From positions 1-64,000 of the forward strand of contig CAVRVO010000001.1 in assembly GCA_963724625.1 (NCBI GenBank): a stretch of 64,000 nt of DNA, in the 5' to 3' direction. This document shows, piece by piece, positions 51,132 to 60,062 of the stretch (the stretch's first letter is position 1; the number at the start of each line of letters is the position of its first letter). Made by a program: the position numbers and the translations under genes. Below the pieces are notes generated by a model. That model had not been told where the DNA came from and ran no database searches. It saw only the letters and a list, made by a program, of their open reading frames with translations. This stretch comes from DATBVX01 sp963724625 (GTDB taxonomy: Bacteria; Pseudomonadota; Gammaproteobacteria; Steroidobacterales; Steroidobacteraceae).

Positions 51132-53330
51132 ATGAACAAGGGAAATCTGGCGATCGTCATGAGCGTCGCGTCGATCGGTGCGCTCGGTGTCGATGGGGCC
51201 GCAGTCGGCCAGCAAGCTTCCGAGCCAATTTTCGAAACGGTCATCGTCACGGCTCAGAAGCTGGAACAGAACATCTATGACGTGCCTGCGGCAATCAGCG
51301 CGTTCTCACCAGAAACCATGGAAAAGCAGGGCATCACGAATCTCACGGATATCGGCAAGTTCGTGCCGAACTTGAATGTGACCGAATTTTCGGCCGGTCA
51401 GACCTCGTCGGCGAATGCGTTCATCCGCGGCATCGGCTTGCAGGATCACCTGATCACGACGGATCCGGGCGTCGGTGTCTATGTGGATGGCATCTATCTG
51501 GGCCGCCAGGTCGGCCAGAACTGGAATCTCACCAATATCGAGCGCGTGGAAGTGCTGCGGGGGCCGCAGGGCACCTTGTACGGCCGCAATTCGATCGGCG
51601 GCGCCATCAATATCATCACCCAGAAACCGGGCGACAAGACGGGCGGAAAAGTGTCTCTGACGGCCGGGAGCCGCGACCGGCTGAATGGTGACGCGTACGT
51701 GAACATGCGGCTTACGGACCAGTTCGCCATGTCTCTTTCACTGGCTTACCAGCGCCGCGACGGGCTCGGGGATTTCGTGAATATCCAGAAACCGAGTGAG
51801 AGAGTTGGCCAACTGCAGGACATTTCCGGGCGCGTCGCAATGAAATGGACGCCGACGGACCGTCTGTCCTTCCTGGTGACCGCGGATGGCAGCGATGGCG
51901 ACAACGGCCTGCGGCCGTACCGCACGTTGATCGACGAGTTGCCGAATGGCGCAGTATTCAAGGCTGGTTACCGCAATTCCGACACGGCCAGCGATCACTA
52001 CGACAACAATACCGGCCAGGTTGACCAGATCGAGGTGACGAACAAGGCCTACGGCGTCTCGCTCACCGCTGACTACGCAGTCTCCGAGGCTCTCAACTTC
52101 AAGCTGCTGGCGAGCGACCGCCACTCACAGTACGAGAGTGGACTCGACGACGACAGCTTCTTCGACAACTTCCTCGCCTTCCCCGAAGTCGGCGAAGCCG
52201 ATCAGCAGTCGGCGGAATTACAGGCCACGGGCAAGAGTGGTGCGTTCGACTACGTGGTAGGCCTGTACTGGTTTGAGGAGGATGGGCAAAACTTCCAGAA
52301 CGACACGACATTCAACTGCGGCACGAAGGCTGCGCCGTGCACGGCCACGACCGGCGGCACCGGCGGCGACTTCTTCCTGCAACAGGAGTCAAAGAGCAAG
52401 GCGGCCTACGCCAATGTCGGATTCACCATCTCGCAATTGCGGCTCGCGGCCGGAGTCCGGTACACGCAGGACGACAAGTCAGCGCAAACGACACTGTTCG
52501 AGCTGATCCATGAGAGCAACAGCCGCGACTGGTCGGAGACGAGCTGGGACGTGTCAGCCTCGTACAAGTTCGACGACCGCATGACCCTCTATGGCACTAT
52601 CCAGAGCGGCTATCAGTCTGGTCAGTACCCCGCGCGACCCTACTGCCTGATCGGCTCCTTCAATTTCGGCACGGGCACGCTCGCGAGGCCGAACTGTTTC
52701 GTGGCCAACGACAACGTCACGGCGATCAACTACGAGGTGGGCTTTAAAGGACAGCTCCTGGATAACCTGCAGTTGAGTCTTACCGTGTTCAATACGGATT
52801 ACTCAGACTTGCCCTACCAGGTGAGCACGACGGTGGGAGGCGGTTTCAATACGCAAAGCATCATCGTGGATCAGACCTCGCGCGGCGTAGAGTTTGAAGG
52901 CAGCTGGGCTGCGACCGACAACTTCCGTCTGTACGCGACAGTGGGTTACATCGACGCTGACGTAGACGATCCAAATCCGGCCGCGGTTGCCCCACTGACA
53001 CCTGAATGGACCGCATCCTTCAGTCCCGAGTTGACGATTCCGGCTGGCAGCGGCGAGGTAACGATGCGCGCGGACTATTCATTCCGGGACAAGATGTTCG
53101 GCGAGCCCAGCAGTGACCCGGGCAGGTTTACCCTGATCGACAGCCGTGACCTGATCAATTTCGATATCAGTTACCGGCCCGGCGAGGGCGACTGGACCGT
53201 CGGGGTTTACGGCCGCAATGTCACGGACGAGCGCTACGACAATGCGAGGCTCAACACGGGCGACTACGTACTGGTCATGCTGAGTAATGATGCGAGTGAG
53301 TTCGGAGTCCACTTCTCCAAGGACTTCTGA
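51132..53330 (+). CDS. TonB-dependent receptor of the pyrimidine locus
   Basis: Outer-membrane receptor of about 732 residues. A signal peptide (LAIVMSVASIGALGVDGAAVGQ) is followed by the TonB-box-like FETVIVTAQKLEQNIYDVPAAISAFS, plug motifs AFIRGIGLQDH, GVYVDGIYLGRQVG and VEVLRGPQGTLYGRNSIGGAINIIT, and a barrel ending FGVHFSKDF with the terminal Phe. The start at 51,132 is preferred because GGGGGGA lies just upstream; Met codons at 51,102 and 51,126 are possible. Intact, unlike the other two receptors in the window. It diverges from deoA-nupC across a RutR-like operator, so its ligand is probably a nucleoside, nucleotide or nucleic-acid fragment (inference). Confidence 0.93.
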   Translation: MNKGNLAIVMSVASIGALGVDGAAVGQQASEPIFETVIVTAQKLEQNIYDVPAAISAFSPETMEKQGITNLTDIGKFVPNLNVTEFSAGQTSSANAFIRGIGLQDHLITTDPGVGVYVDGIYLGRQVGQNWNLTNIERVEVLRGPQGTLYGRNSIGGAINIITQKPGDKTGGKVSLTAGSRDRLNGDAYVNMRLTDQFAMSLSLAYQRRDGLGDFVNIQKPSERVGQLQDISGRVAMKWTPTDRLSFLVTADGSDGDNGLRPYRTLIDELPNGAVFKAGYRNSDTASDHYDNNTGQVDQIEVTNKAYGVSLTADYAVSEALNFKLLASDRHSQYESGLDDDSFFDNFLAFPEVGEADQQSAELQATGKSGAFDYVVGLYWFEEDGQNFQNDTTFNCGTKAAPCTATTGGTGGDFFLQQESKSKAAYANVGFTISQLRLAAGVRYTQDDKSAQTTLFELIHESNSRDWSETSWDVSASYKFDDRMTLYGTIQSGYQSGQYPARPYCLIGSFNFGTGTLARPNCFVANDNVTAINYEVGFKGQLLDNLQLSLTVFNTDYSDLPYQVSTTVGGGFNTQSIIVDQTSRGVEFEGSWAATDNFRLYATVGYIDADVDDPNPAAVAPLTPEWTASFSPELTIPAGSGEVTMRADYSFRDKMFGEPSSDPGRFTLIDSRDLINFDISYRPGEGDWTVGVYGRNVTDERYDNARLNTGDYVLVMLSNDASEFGVHFSKDF

Positions 53331-53346
53331 TTTCTTGAGGACGGCT

Positions 53347-53379
53347 GGGGCCAGGAGTTTTCTCCTGGCCCCTTTTTTT
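53347..53379 (+). terminator. Strong intrinsic terminator after the TonB receptor
   Basis: GGGGCCAGGAG pairs perfectly with CTCCTGGCCCC around TTTT and is followed by seven T. It starts 17 bases after the receptor stop. Confidence 0.93.
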
Positions 53380-53428
53380 AGTTGACGCTGTGTCCCGCCA
53401 TTCCTTATCTATTGGGGGGAGGTGATGC

Positions 53429-53872
53429 ATGGATGTTCAGACAATACTCTCCGTAGCGCTCGAGGAGGCAAAGCTTGGCCTCGCCGAAGGTGGGATTCCC
53501 ATCGGGGCGGCTCTCTTTGATCGCAGTGGGACGCTGCTCGGGCGAGGACACAATCGTCGCGTTCAGGAGAACGATCCGTCTGTGCACGGCGAGACCGACG
53601 CGTTTCGCAAGGCTGGTCGTCAGCGCCGATACCAGGACACGATCATGGTCACGACGTTGGCCCCTTGTTGGTATTGCAGCGGGCTCATCGTCCAGTTCCG
53701 GATCGGTAAAGTGGTGGTTGGCGAGTCGCGCACGTTCCGTGGCGGAATCGACTGGCTGCGCGAGCGAGGGGTGGACGTCGTCGATCTGGATTCACCCGAA
53801 TGCGTGAGCCTGCTCAGGGGATTCATCGAGGCGCATCCCGACGTCTGGAACGAAGACATCGGCGAGGCTTGA
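53429..53872 (+). CDS. Yeast-type cytosine deaminase
   Basis: A 147-residue nucleoside/nucleobase deaminase of the CDA superfamily. The zinc site is HGETDAFRKAGR (His and catalytic Glu, about residues 51-53) and LAPCWYCSGLIVQF (two Cys, about 79-82). The overall pattern follows yeast Fcy1 rather than bacterial CodA: EEAKLGLAEGGIPIGAALFD at the start, GRGHNRRVQ, and the end FIEAHPDVWNEDIGEA, close to the yeast ending with its WFEDIGE. It would convert cytosine to uracil for the reductive pathway. It starts behind GGGGGGAGG after the receptor terminator, so it has its own transcript. Confidence 0.85.
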   Translation: MDVQTILSVALEEAKLGLAEGGIPIGAALFDRSGTLLGRGHNRRVQENDPSVHGETDAFRKAGRQRRYQDTIMVTTLAPCWYCSGLIVQFRIGKVVVGESRTFRGGIDWLRERGVDVVDLDSPECVSLLRGFIEAHPDVWNEDIGEA

Positions 53873-53890
53873 ACTATCGACTGAGGATCG

Positions 53891-54754
53891 TCACTGACGA
53901 TGCGCGCTTGTCGTCAGCCGCCGGTATTGGCCCAGATGACGGATGGCATGCTGTGGCTGACCGAAGCTTTCGTAAAGCCGCGCGAGATTGAAATGGCAGT
54001 CGGCGAGACTCGGATCGTCCGTGATCGCGGACTGATAGGCCTCGAGTGCCGCACGCGTGCGACCCAAGTCTTCGAGTACGACGCCGAGATTGAACAGCAG
54101 CACTGAGTCCGCCTGCACATGACTCAGCGCCTTGCGATAGATGTTTTCGGCTTTCTTGAGCTGGCCCTGCTCGTGCGCGAGCCGGCCCCAGTTGGTCCAG
54201 GCGGCGAGGTGAGCGGGATCGACAGCGACCGCGCGCTCGTAAGCCTCCTGGGCCTTGCGGGGATCGCTCTGCTCGAGCTCGACGCCGGTCGTGAACCAGA
54301 CTTCTGAATCGGTCGGATCGGGGCCGGAGCGCGGCGGCACCGCGGACGAGACGATCGCGTCCGGCGCCGGTACTTCAACCACGTGCAGCTCGCCTTCATC
54401 GACGCTCACATCGAGCCCGAGCACGTACTGGCCATCATCGACCTGCCAGCGGCTCTTGCCTTCACGCACCACCACGCGATCGCCGACCGCAGTGATGCTG
54501 ATGCCGGAGAGCGGCAACTCATCAGGCAGGTCGTGGCGCAGTTGTTTGAGTGATTGCAGGATGCGCTTGCGCGACACCTTGGCCTGCGTGAGTGCACGCG
54601 CGGCACGCAGCACGATCAGGTCCTGGAAGGAGAACTGGTATTGGCGCTTTGGACCACGCGCCGGTTTGACGAAGCCGCCGTCGATCAGACCTTGAACGGT
54701 ACTGCGCGACAGCCGCAGGACACGTTCCACGTCCCGCACGCTGTAGGAATGCAT
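53891..54754 (-). CDS. MerR-type HTH protein with TPR domain
   Basis: A 287-residue protein with an N-terminal MerR-like winged helix (YSVRDVERVLRLSRSTVQGLIDGGFVKPARG, then FSFQDLIVLRAARALTQAKV, about residues 3-65), a short beta-rich middle, and at least three TPR units (about 150-280; EAYERAVAVDPAHLAAWTNWGRLAHEQG is typical). No metal-binding cysteines are present. Such MerR-TPR proteins are found beside Ku and related repair genes in several proteobacteria; a regulatory role for the Ku gene, 17 bases upstream on the same strand, is inferred from that. Confidence 0.85.
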   Translation of the reverse strand: MHSYSVRDVERVLRLSRSTVQGLIDGGFVKPARGPKRQYQFSFQDLIVLRAARALTQAKVSRKRILQSLKQLRHDLPDELPLSGISITAVGDRVVVREGKSRWQVDDGQYVLGLDVSVDEGELHVVEVPAPDAIVSSAVPPRSGPDPTDSEVWFTTGVELEQSDPRKAQEAYERAVAVDPAHLAAWTNWGRLAHEQGQLKKAENIYRKALSHVQADSVLLFNLGVVLEDLGRTRAALEAYQSAITDDPSLADCHFNLARLYESFGQPQHAIRHLGQYRRLTTSAHRQ

Positions 54755-54771
54755 CGCGACTCTCTGCGGTA

Positions 54772-55650
54772 TTACCGCCGCGTCGATTTACGGGCGGGCT
54801 TTGCCGCCTCTTCGACACGCTTCGGTGCCTTGCGATCACCGATCTTCGACACGGTGACGCGCGCCTTCTCGGTCTTCTCGAGACTTGCGCGCAACGCTTC
54901 CATGAGATCGATGACCTTGCCCTTGCCCTCGGGCGGCGCTTCGGTCACAGAGATCTCCTGACCTTCCACCTTCTTCTGGATCTCCGCGTCGATGCGTCCC
55001 TTCACTTCGTCGACGTACGCGGTCGGGTCGTACTTCGCGCTCATCTGCTGCTCGATGAGCTGGCGCGCCAGCTTGAGCTCCTGCGCCTTCACGTCGGTCT
55101 GCGGTACCTCGACCTCGGTGGCGGGCCGAACCTCGCCTGCGAAATGGAGCTGCTGCATCGAGAGGACCTTGCCGATCGGGCGCAGGATCACGATATGCGC
55201 CTTGCCCTTGCTCGCCCAGCGGCCGACCGCACACTGCTTCATCTCATTCAGCGCCTCGGTGAGGAGGGCGTAGGACTTCGCGGCCCCTTTGTCCGGGGCG
55301 AGATAGTACATCTTGTCGAAGTACACGGGGTCGACCGACTCGATCGGCACGAACTCAGAGATGTCGACCGAATGCGTGCCGACTTCCTCGAGCTGCTTGA
55401 TCTCTTCGGGCGTGAAGGTGACGTACTGGTCCTTGGCGAACTCGTAGCCCTTCACCATGTCGTCGCGCTCGACGATCGAGCCGTCCTTCTGGCAGATGTA
55501 CTGCTGCTTCAGGCGCGAGCCACAGTCCTTGTGCAGCAGGTTGAAGGAGAGCTGCCCCGAGGATTGCGTCGCGGTGAAGAGCTTCACCGGGATCGCGACG
55601 AGCCCGAATGAAATTGTGAGTGACCCGATAGAGCGTGGTGCTGCGGCCAT
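54772..55650 (-). CDS. ku: Ku protein of bacterial non-homologous end joining
   Basis: Homodimeric DNA-end-binding ring protein that recruits LigD. A 292-residue Ku core: SIGSLTISFGLVAIPVKLFTATQ at the start, LLHKDCGSRLKQQYICQKDG, VKGYEFAKDQYVTFTPEEI, VYFDKMYYLAPDKGAAKSYALL and ILRPIGKVLSMQQLHFAGEVR are standard, as is MSAKYDPTAYVDEVKGRIDAEIQKK at the end of the core. A lysine/arginine-rich tail (PKRVEEAAKPARKSTRR) likely helps DNA threading. No ligD is in the window. It is followed by the MerR-TPR gene in probable operon. Confidence 0.95.
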   Translation of the reverse strand: MAAAPRSIGSLTISFGLVAIPVKLFTATQSSGQLSFNLLHKDCGSRLKQQYICQKDGSIVERDDMVKGYEFAKDQYVTFTPEEIKQLEEVGTHSVDISEFVPIESVDPVYFDKMYYLAPDKGAAKSYALLTEALNEMKQCAVGRWASKGKAHIVILRPIGKVLSMQQLHFAGEVRPATEVEVPQTDVKAQELKLARQLIEQQMSAKYDPTAYVDEVKGRIDAEIQKKVEGQEISVTEAPPEGKGKVIDLMEALRASLEKTEKARVTVSKIGDRKAPKRVEEAAKPARKSTRR

Positions 55651-55832
55651 GAACCCTCTCAGTCTTGGACGGCCTTCTCGCTACCCCTGGTTCGAGAAAG
55701 CTCGCGTAAGGCTATGTTTGGTCGGAAGAACATCATGCCACCGCGCGAGGGCACGGCGCAACCGCCGGTCTACAGGTTCACCGCGGGATGCTCCTTCTGA
55801 CAACGCGCGTCATCCAAGGATTCATCGGGCAG

Positions 55833-56477
55833 CTAGAGGCTTGCGCGAGCCTCCGTGAATACGTCGAGGTACTTGCGTCGATACTCGGCCAGGAGCTTGC
55901 GGCGGTACTGCATGATGAAACGCGGGTGATCCAACGCGAGCAATTTGTTGAAGAACTGATATTCGTCGTTGATCGCCGCCAGGATCCGATAGTTGTCGCC
56001 CGCGCCGAGCACGATCGCCGTTTCGGGGCGGACGCCGAATGCGAGTTGTTGTTGAATCGTGCGGACGATAAACGGCTTCAGCCGCGCGAGCAGCCTGGGG
56101 TCGTCGTAGTAGTTGTAGTTCAGTCCCTCGCGCACGAAGCCGAGCGGCGACGCCGCGGTCAGGAAGAAGCGGCCATAGAAGTCGTTTACCCCGCCGCACT
56201 CGCCGATGAAGTCATAGATGAACTCCGATGACATCTCGCGCCGTTTCTCCAGGTCGTTCGGAATCCCGCAGCACGCCTCGAGTGCCACCGGATCAGTGAA
56301 CATGACGCCGGTGCGCCCGCCGCCGAACCTGCCCGGGTTGATGCCAAACACGTAAGTGCGCGGCTTGGTATCGGAATAGAAGGTGCGAAAGAAACTCTCA
56401 ACGTAGCCGCGGACGCGCGGATCGCGGTATGGATTCATGACCTCGATGCCCCGCGGCAAACCGCGGGGCGCGTGCAA
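55833..56477 (-). CDS. SMUG2-like uracil-DNA glycosylase (DUF4918)
   Basis: Predicted monofunctional uracil-DNA glycosylase. After PRGIEVMNPYRDPRVRGYVESFFRTFY comes the active-site motif VFGINPGRFGGGRTGVMFTDP (about residue 45), followed by GIPNDLEKRREMSSEFIYDFI and DFYGRFFLTAASPLGFV, matching the SMUG2/DUF4918 family described first from Bacteroidetes. The first Met at 56,477 is doubtful: in the same frame upstream lies TFADKTLQFLARL, which looks like the true family N-terminus but has no ATG, GTG or TTG nearby. A one-base error or an unusual start is likely. Neighbour of ku, adding to a repair cluster. Confidence 0.8.
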   Translation of the reverse strand: MHAPRGLPRGIEVMNPYRDPRVRGYVESFFRTFYSDTKPRTYVFGINPGRFGGGRTGVMFTDPVALEACCGIPNDLEKRREMSSEFIYDFIGECGGVNDFYGRFFLTAASPLGFVREGLNYNYYDDPRLLARLKPFIVRTIQQQLAFGVRPETAIVLGAGDNYRILAAINDEYQFFNKLLALDHPRFIMQYRRKLLAEYRRKYLDVFTEARASL

Positions 56478-56656
56478 GCGCGCGAGGAATTGCAGAGTCT
56501 TGTCGGCGAAGGTGACGATGCTGGTGATCGCGGGAGTCTGGGTGGGTGACGAGGAAGGGAAAGGAGTACCCGCTCCCTGGCACTTTCAGACTATAGCTCA
56601 CCGGGGGGCTTGCGGTAAGGCCCGGGGCGTGACGCAGGATCGCCGGCCTGCGCGTC

Positions 56657-57595
56657 CTAGTTGGGCCGCTGGCTCGAAGACGGTTGCAGGCTCTGCAACG
56701 GTTGCAGCGGACACTCGAAGTTCGCTGGCTTCATCACGAGCACATCGCACGGCAAGAGATCGAGAATGCGCTCTGTCGTGCTGCCTACCATGACGTTGTA
56801 GACCCAGCCGCGCGAGTAGGCGCCCATGACCAGCACGTCGATGTTGTGCTGGCGAACGATACCCATCAGGACATCAGACGGCGCGCCACACGCCAGGTGG
56901 CGTCGCGCGTTGGGTATGTGATGCGTGGACACCAGTGCATCAAGGTCCTCTCGCACCAGAGTCTCTCGGTCCGCGATCACGCGCGCGGGATCGAATGCCG
57001 TCGCCATCGGCACGGCGGTCACCATCGCTTTCGCCGCGAACTCAGACACTGGCAGGTAAGCATGCACGGCATGTAGTTGTCCATGGCAGGTGAGTGCAAA
57101 GGATTCAGCCGCCGACAGCAACGTGCGGTCCAGCTCTGCAGGCTTTTCGCCGGGCAGCGCGATATCGACCGCTGCGACAATCCGCGGCGGATCGCCCCAG
57201 GGACCGGGTCGCACGAACAGCAACGGGCAGGGGCACAGGCGAATCAACTGCCAGTCGGTATTCGCCAGCCAGGTGCGATGCAGGAGCGTATGTGGATGCG
57301 TGTCCTTCACCAGCAGTGACGGATCACAACTAAGCACTTTACGGACGATGCCGATGTGAAGCGTTGCCGCGGAGCACACATCGACCGTCGTTTCGATGCC
57401 AATGTCGAACAACCCTTGCGCAAGTCTTTCGAGCTGCGCGACAGTCATCATGGGCTCGGTATCGTGCCGCGTATGACAGGCGAAAAGTTCCACGCGCGCG
57501 CCGGACAATCGCGCCAGCTCCCGAGCGCGTGCGAGCGCTGGATGCTGAGTAGCGGTGGGGTCGATGACCACCAGGATGTGACGCAGTCGCTCCAT
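56657..57595 (-). CDS. Universal stress protein with two UspA domains
   Basis: A 312-residue tandem UspA/UspE-type protein. Domain one starts RHILVVIDPTATQHPALARARELARLSGARVELFACH; domain two starts DPPRIVAAVDIALPGEKPAELDRTLLSAAESFA and ends with VLVMGAYSRGWVYNVMVGSTTERILDLLPCDVLVMKP, containing the G-x2-G-x9-G(S/T) ATP-loop pattern. Double Usp proteins respond to growth arrest, low oxygen or nitrosative stress. It diverges from the nitric-oxide reductase gene with palindromes in between, suggesting joint control under low oxygen or nitric oxide. Confidence 0.9.
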   Translation of the reverse strand: MERLRHILVVIDPTATQHPALARARELARLSGARVELFACHTRHDTEPMMTVAQLERLAQGLFDIGIETTVDVCSAATLHIGIVRKVLSCDPSLLVKDTHPHTLLHRTWLANTDWQLIRLCPCPLLFVRPGPWGDPPRIVAAVDIALPGEKPAELDRTLLSAAESFALTCHGQLHAVHAYLPVSEFAAKAMVTAVPMATAFDPARVIADRETLVREDLDALVSTHHIPNARRHLACGAPSDVLMGIVRQHNIDVLVMGAYSRGWVYNVMVGSTTERILDLLPCDVLVMKPANFECPLQPLQSLQPSSSQRPN

Positions 57596-57661
57596 GTTGC
57601 CGGCCTCCAGTGTGTTGCCAGCATCTTGTCAGGGACCGCTTGGAACCATAATCGTCAGTTG

Positions 57662-57677
57662 CCGCAATCCATTGCGG
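57662..57677. promoter_or_regulatory. Palindrome in the usp/qNor divergent gap
   Basis: CCGCAATCCATTGCGG has perfect seven-base arms around CC. A looser pair CTACGT...ACGTAG (57,706-57,733) flanks GTCATGAC further on. Neither fits the FNR/Dnr consensus TTGAT-n4-ATCAA. One of them may serve a nitric-oxide-responsive regulator. Confidence 0.45.
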
Positions 57678-57769
57678 AAAATACCTATAGCTAGGGCTGC
57701 GGTAACTACGTACGTCGTGTCATGACCACGTAGCTCAGACTGTGTGCATCTCTTCAAGGAGAATGCATC

Positions 57770-60049
57770 GTGAACGCTCAGCGCAAGCTTTGGTTCGGAC
57801 TCGGCACACTCCTGCTGGTGTCGTTTTCGGTATTGCTGTGGATGGGGAAGGAGATCCATCGCAAAGCGCCGCCCGTTCCCGCCCAGGTCACTTCTGAAGA
57901 CGGGAGCGTGCTGTACACGGCCGCCGACATAGAGCGCGGACGACAGGTGTGGCAATCCATCGGCGGCATGCAGCTTGGGTCGATCTGGGGCCACGGCAGC
58001 TATGTCGCGCCGGATTGGAGCGCCGACTGGCTGCACAAGGAAGCAAGCGCAGTGCTCGATCGGTGGGCGCAGCGCGATTTCGAGGCAGAGAGCTACGCCA
58101 GCCTGCTGCCAGAGCAGCGCTCAGCCCTGCGTGGCCGGCTTGAAACGCGGATGCGCCACAACACCTATGACGCCGCAACCAATACGGTGCTCCTGGATAC
58201 AGACCGCGCGGCGGCGATTCAGTCGGTCGCGGGACACTACGAACGTCTGTTCGGCAATGATCCCTCGATGGCTGCGCTGCGCGAAGCGTACGCGATGAAG
58301 ACCGATACCGTTGACAGTCCAGAGCATCGCCACGCACTCACGGCTTTCTTCTGGTGGACGGCCTGGGCGACGGCGACGAATCGTCCTGGAGCGGAGATCA
58401 CGTACACCAACAATTGGCCGTCTGAGCCGCTCATTGGCAACCGGCCGCCCGCGAGCACTTACCTGTGGTCGGCGTTCAGCGTGCTCTTCCTCATCGCCGG
58501 GATCGCGCTCCTCGGCTGGCATCACGCGGTCACTCACGGGCGCACCGAGGAACCTCATCAACTACCGTCCTCAGATCCGCTGGCGATGGTGCGTGTCACA
58601 CCGTCCATGAAGGCGACCGCAAAGTACTTCTGGATCGTGCTCGCCCTGTTCCTGGTGCAGATCCTCCTGGGTGCGATTACGGCGCACTACCAGGTCGAGG
58701 GCCAGCAGCTCTATGGCATGCCGCTCTCTGACGTCCTGCCGTATTCTCTGACCCGCACCTGGCATACGCAGCTCGCGGTCCTCTGGATAGCGACGGCGTG
58801 GCTGGGCACCGGTCTCTACATTGCACCCGCGATTTCAGGACACGAGCCCAAATTCCAGCGACTTGGAGTCAACTTCCTGTGGGTGTGCCTGCTGGTGATT
58901 GTCGTCGGTGCGTTCGCCGGGCAATGGTTCGCGGTCATGCAGAAGCTGGGACTCAATTACAACTTCTGGTTCGGCCACCAGGGTTGGGAATATGCCGACA
59001 TCGGCCGCTTCTGGCAGTGGTTCCTGTTCATCGGCCTGATGCTGTGGCTGGTCCTGGTCGGTCGCGCGCTGTGGCCCGCGATGCAGCGCGCGGAGTCCCG
59101 CTCCATCGTCGGGTTGCTGTTCCTCTCCACCGTCGCGATCGGCCTCTTCTACGGTGCCGGGCTCATGTGGAGTGAGCACACTTCGCTCTCGATGGTCGAG
59201 TACTGGCGCTGGTGGCTGGTGCACCTGTGGGTCGAAGGCTTCTTCGAGGTGTTTGCGACCGCGGTCATCGCCTTCCTGTTCACAAGATTGGGTCTCTTGC
59301 CCAGCCGCGCCGCCGCAGTCGCAGTGCTCTTCGCCACAATGGTCTTCATGGCGGGTGGCGTGCTCGGCACCCTGCATCACCTGTATTTCGCCGGCACACC
59401 GACGGCGGTGCTGGCCCTGGGCGCCAGTTTCTCGGCGCTCGAGGTCGTACCTCTCGCGTACATCGGCTTCGAGGCGTATCACACCTACAAGTTGGGCCAC
59501 GCAACGCCGTGGATGCAGCGCTATCGCTGGCCCATCATGTTCTTCGTCGCCGTCGCGTTCTGGAACCTCGTGGGCGCAGGCCTGTTCGGCTTCCTGATCA
59601 ATCCACCACTTTCGCTCTACTACATGCAGGGCCTCAACCTCACACCGCTTCATGGGCACACTGCACTGTTCGGCGTCTACGGCATGCTCGGCATCGGCCT
59701 GGTGCTGTTCTGCCTGCGCGGGCTCAAGCCTGGAATCATCTGGAACGAGCGCCTGCTCAGGACCTCTTTCTGGTCGCTCAACATCGGTCTCTCGCTCATG
59801 GCGCTGCTGACGTTGCTGCCGATCGGAACCATGCAGCTCCTCGCTGCGATCGATCATGGCTACTGGTACGCGCGCTCCGAGATATTCATGCAGGCGCCGA
59901 TCATCAAGTTGCTGGTGTGGATGCGCATGCCGGGCGACATCATCTTCAGCATCGGCGCGGTAGCATTCACCTGGTTCGTGGTGCGGCTGTGGATACTTCC
60001 CAAGCGCGATCCGACATTCGCGCCTGGAGCGCGGCCCATGGAGACCTGA
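57770..60049 (+). CDS. norZ: Quinol-dependent nitric oxide reductase (qNor)
   Basis: Single-subunit enzyme reducing two NO to N2O with quinol. The N-terminal 220 residues form the extra quinol/cytochrome-c-like domain (QVWQSIGGMQLGSIWGHGSYVAPDWSADWLH, about 63-95), followed by a NorB-type fourteen-helix domain. Heme and FeB ligand regions are recognisable: LTRTWHTQLAVLWIATAWLG (about residue 330), MVEYWRWWLVHLWVEGFFEVFAT (about 480; His and Glu), LGTLHHLYFAG (about 535) and LTPLHGHTALFGVYGM (about 625). Length 759 is typical. First gene of a three-gene NO-defence operon, divergent from usp. Confidence 0.95.
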   Translation: MNAQRKLWFGLGTLLLVSFSVLLWMGKEIHRKAPPVPAQVTSEDGSVLYTAADIERGRQVWQSIGGMQLGSIWGHGSYVAPDWSADWLHKEASAVLDRWAQRDFEAESYASLLPEQRSALRGRLETRMRHNTYDAATNTVLLDTDRAAAIQSVAGHYERLFGNDPSMAALREAYAMKTDTVDSPEHRHALTAFFWWTAWATATNRPGAEITYTNNWPSEPLIGNRPPASTYLWSAFSVLFLIAGIALLGWHHAVTHGRTEEPHQLPSSDPLAMVRVTPSMKATAKYFWIVLALFLVQILLGAITAHYQVEGQQLYGMPLSDVLPYSLTRTWHTQLAVLWIATAWLGTGLYIAPAISGHEPKFQRLGVNFLWVCLLVIVVGAFAGQWFAVMQKLGLNYNFWFGHQGWEYADIGRFWQWFLFIGLMLWLVLVGRALWPAMQRAESRSIVGLLFLSTVAIGLFYGAGLMWSEHTSLSMVEYWRWWLVHLWVEGFFEVFATAVIAFLFTRLGLLPSRAAAVAVLFATMVFMAGGVLGTLHHLYFAGTPTAVLALGASFSALEVVPLAYIGFEAYHTYKLGHATPWMQRYRWPIMFFVAVAFWNLVGAGLFGFLINPPLSLYYMQGLNLTPLHGHTALFGVYGMLGIGLVLFCLRGLKPGIIWNERLLRTSFWSLNIGLSLMALLTLLPIGTMQLLAAIDHGYWYARSEIFMQAPIIKLLVWMRMPGDIIFSIGAVAFTWFVVRLWILPKRDPTFAPGARPMET

Positions 60050-60062
60050 GCCAGCGCACGCG

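Noticed and set aside
57700..57740. FNR/Dnr-type box before the nitric-oxide reductase
   Set aside because: No TTGAT-n4-ATCAA or close variant is present; only unrelated palindromes.
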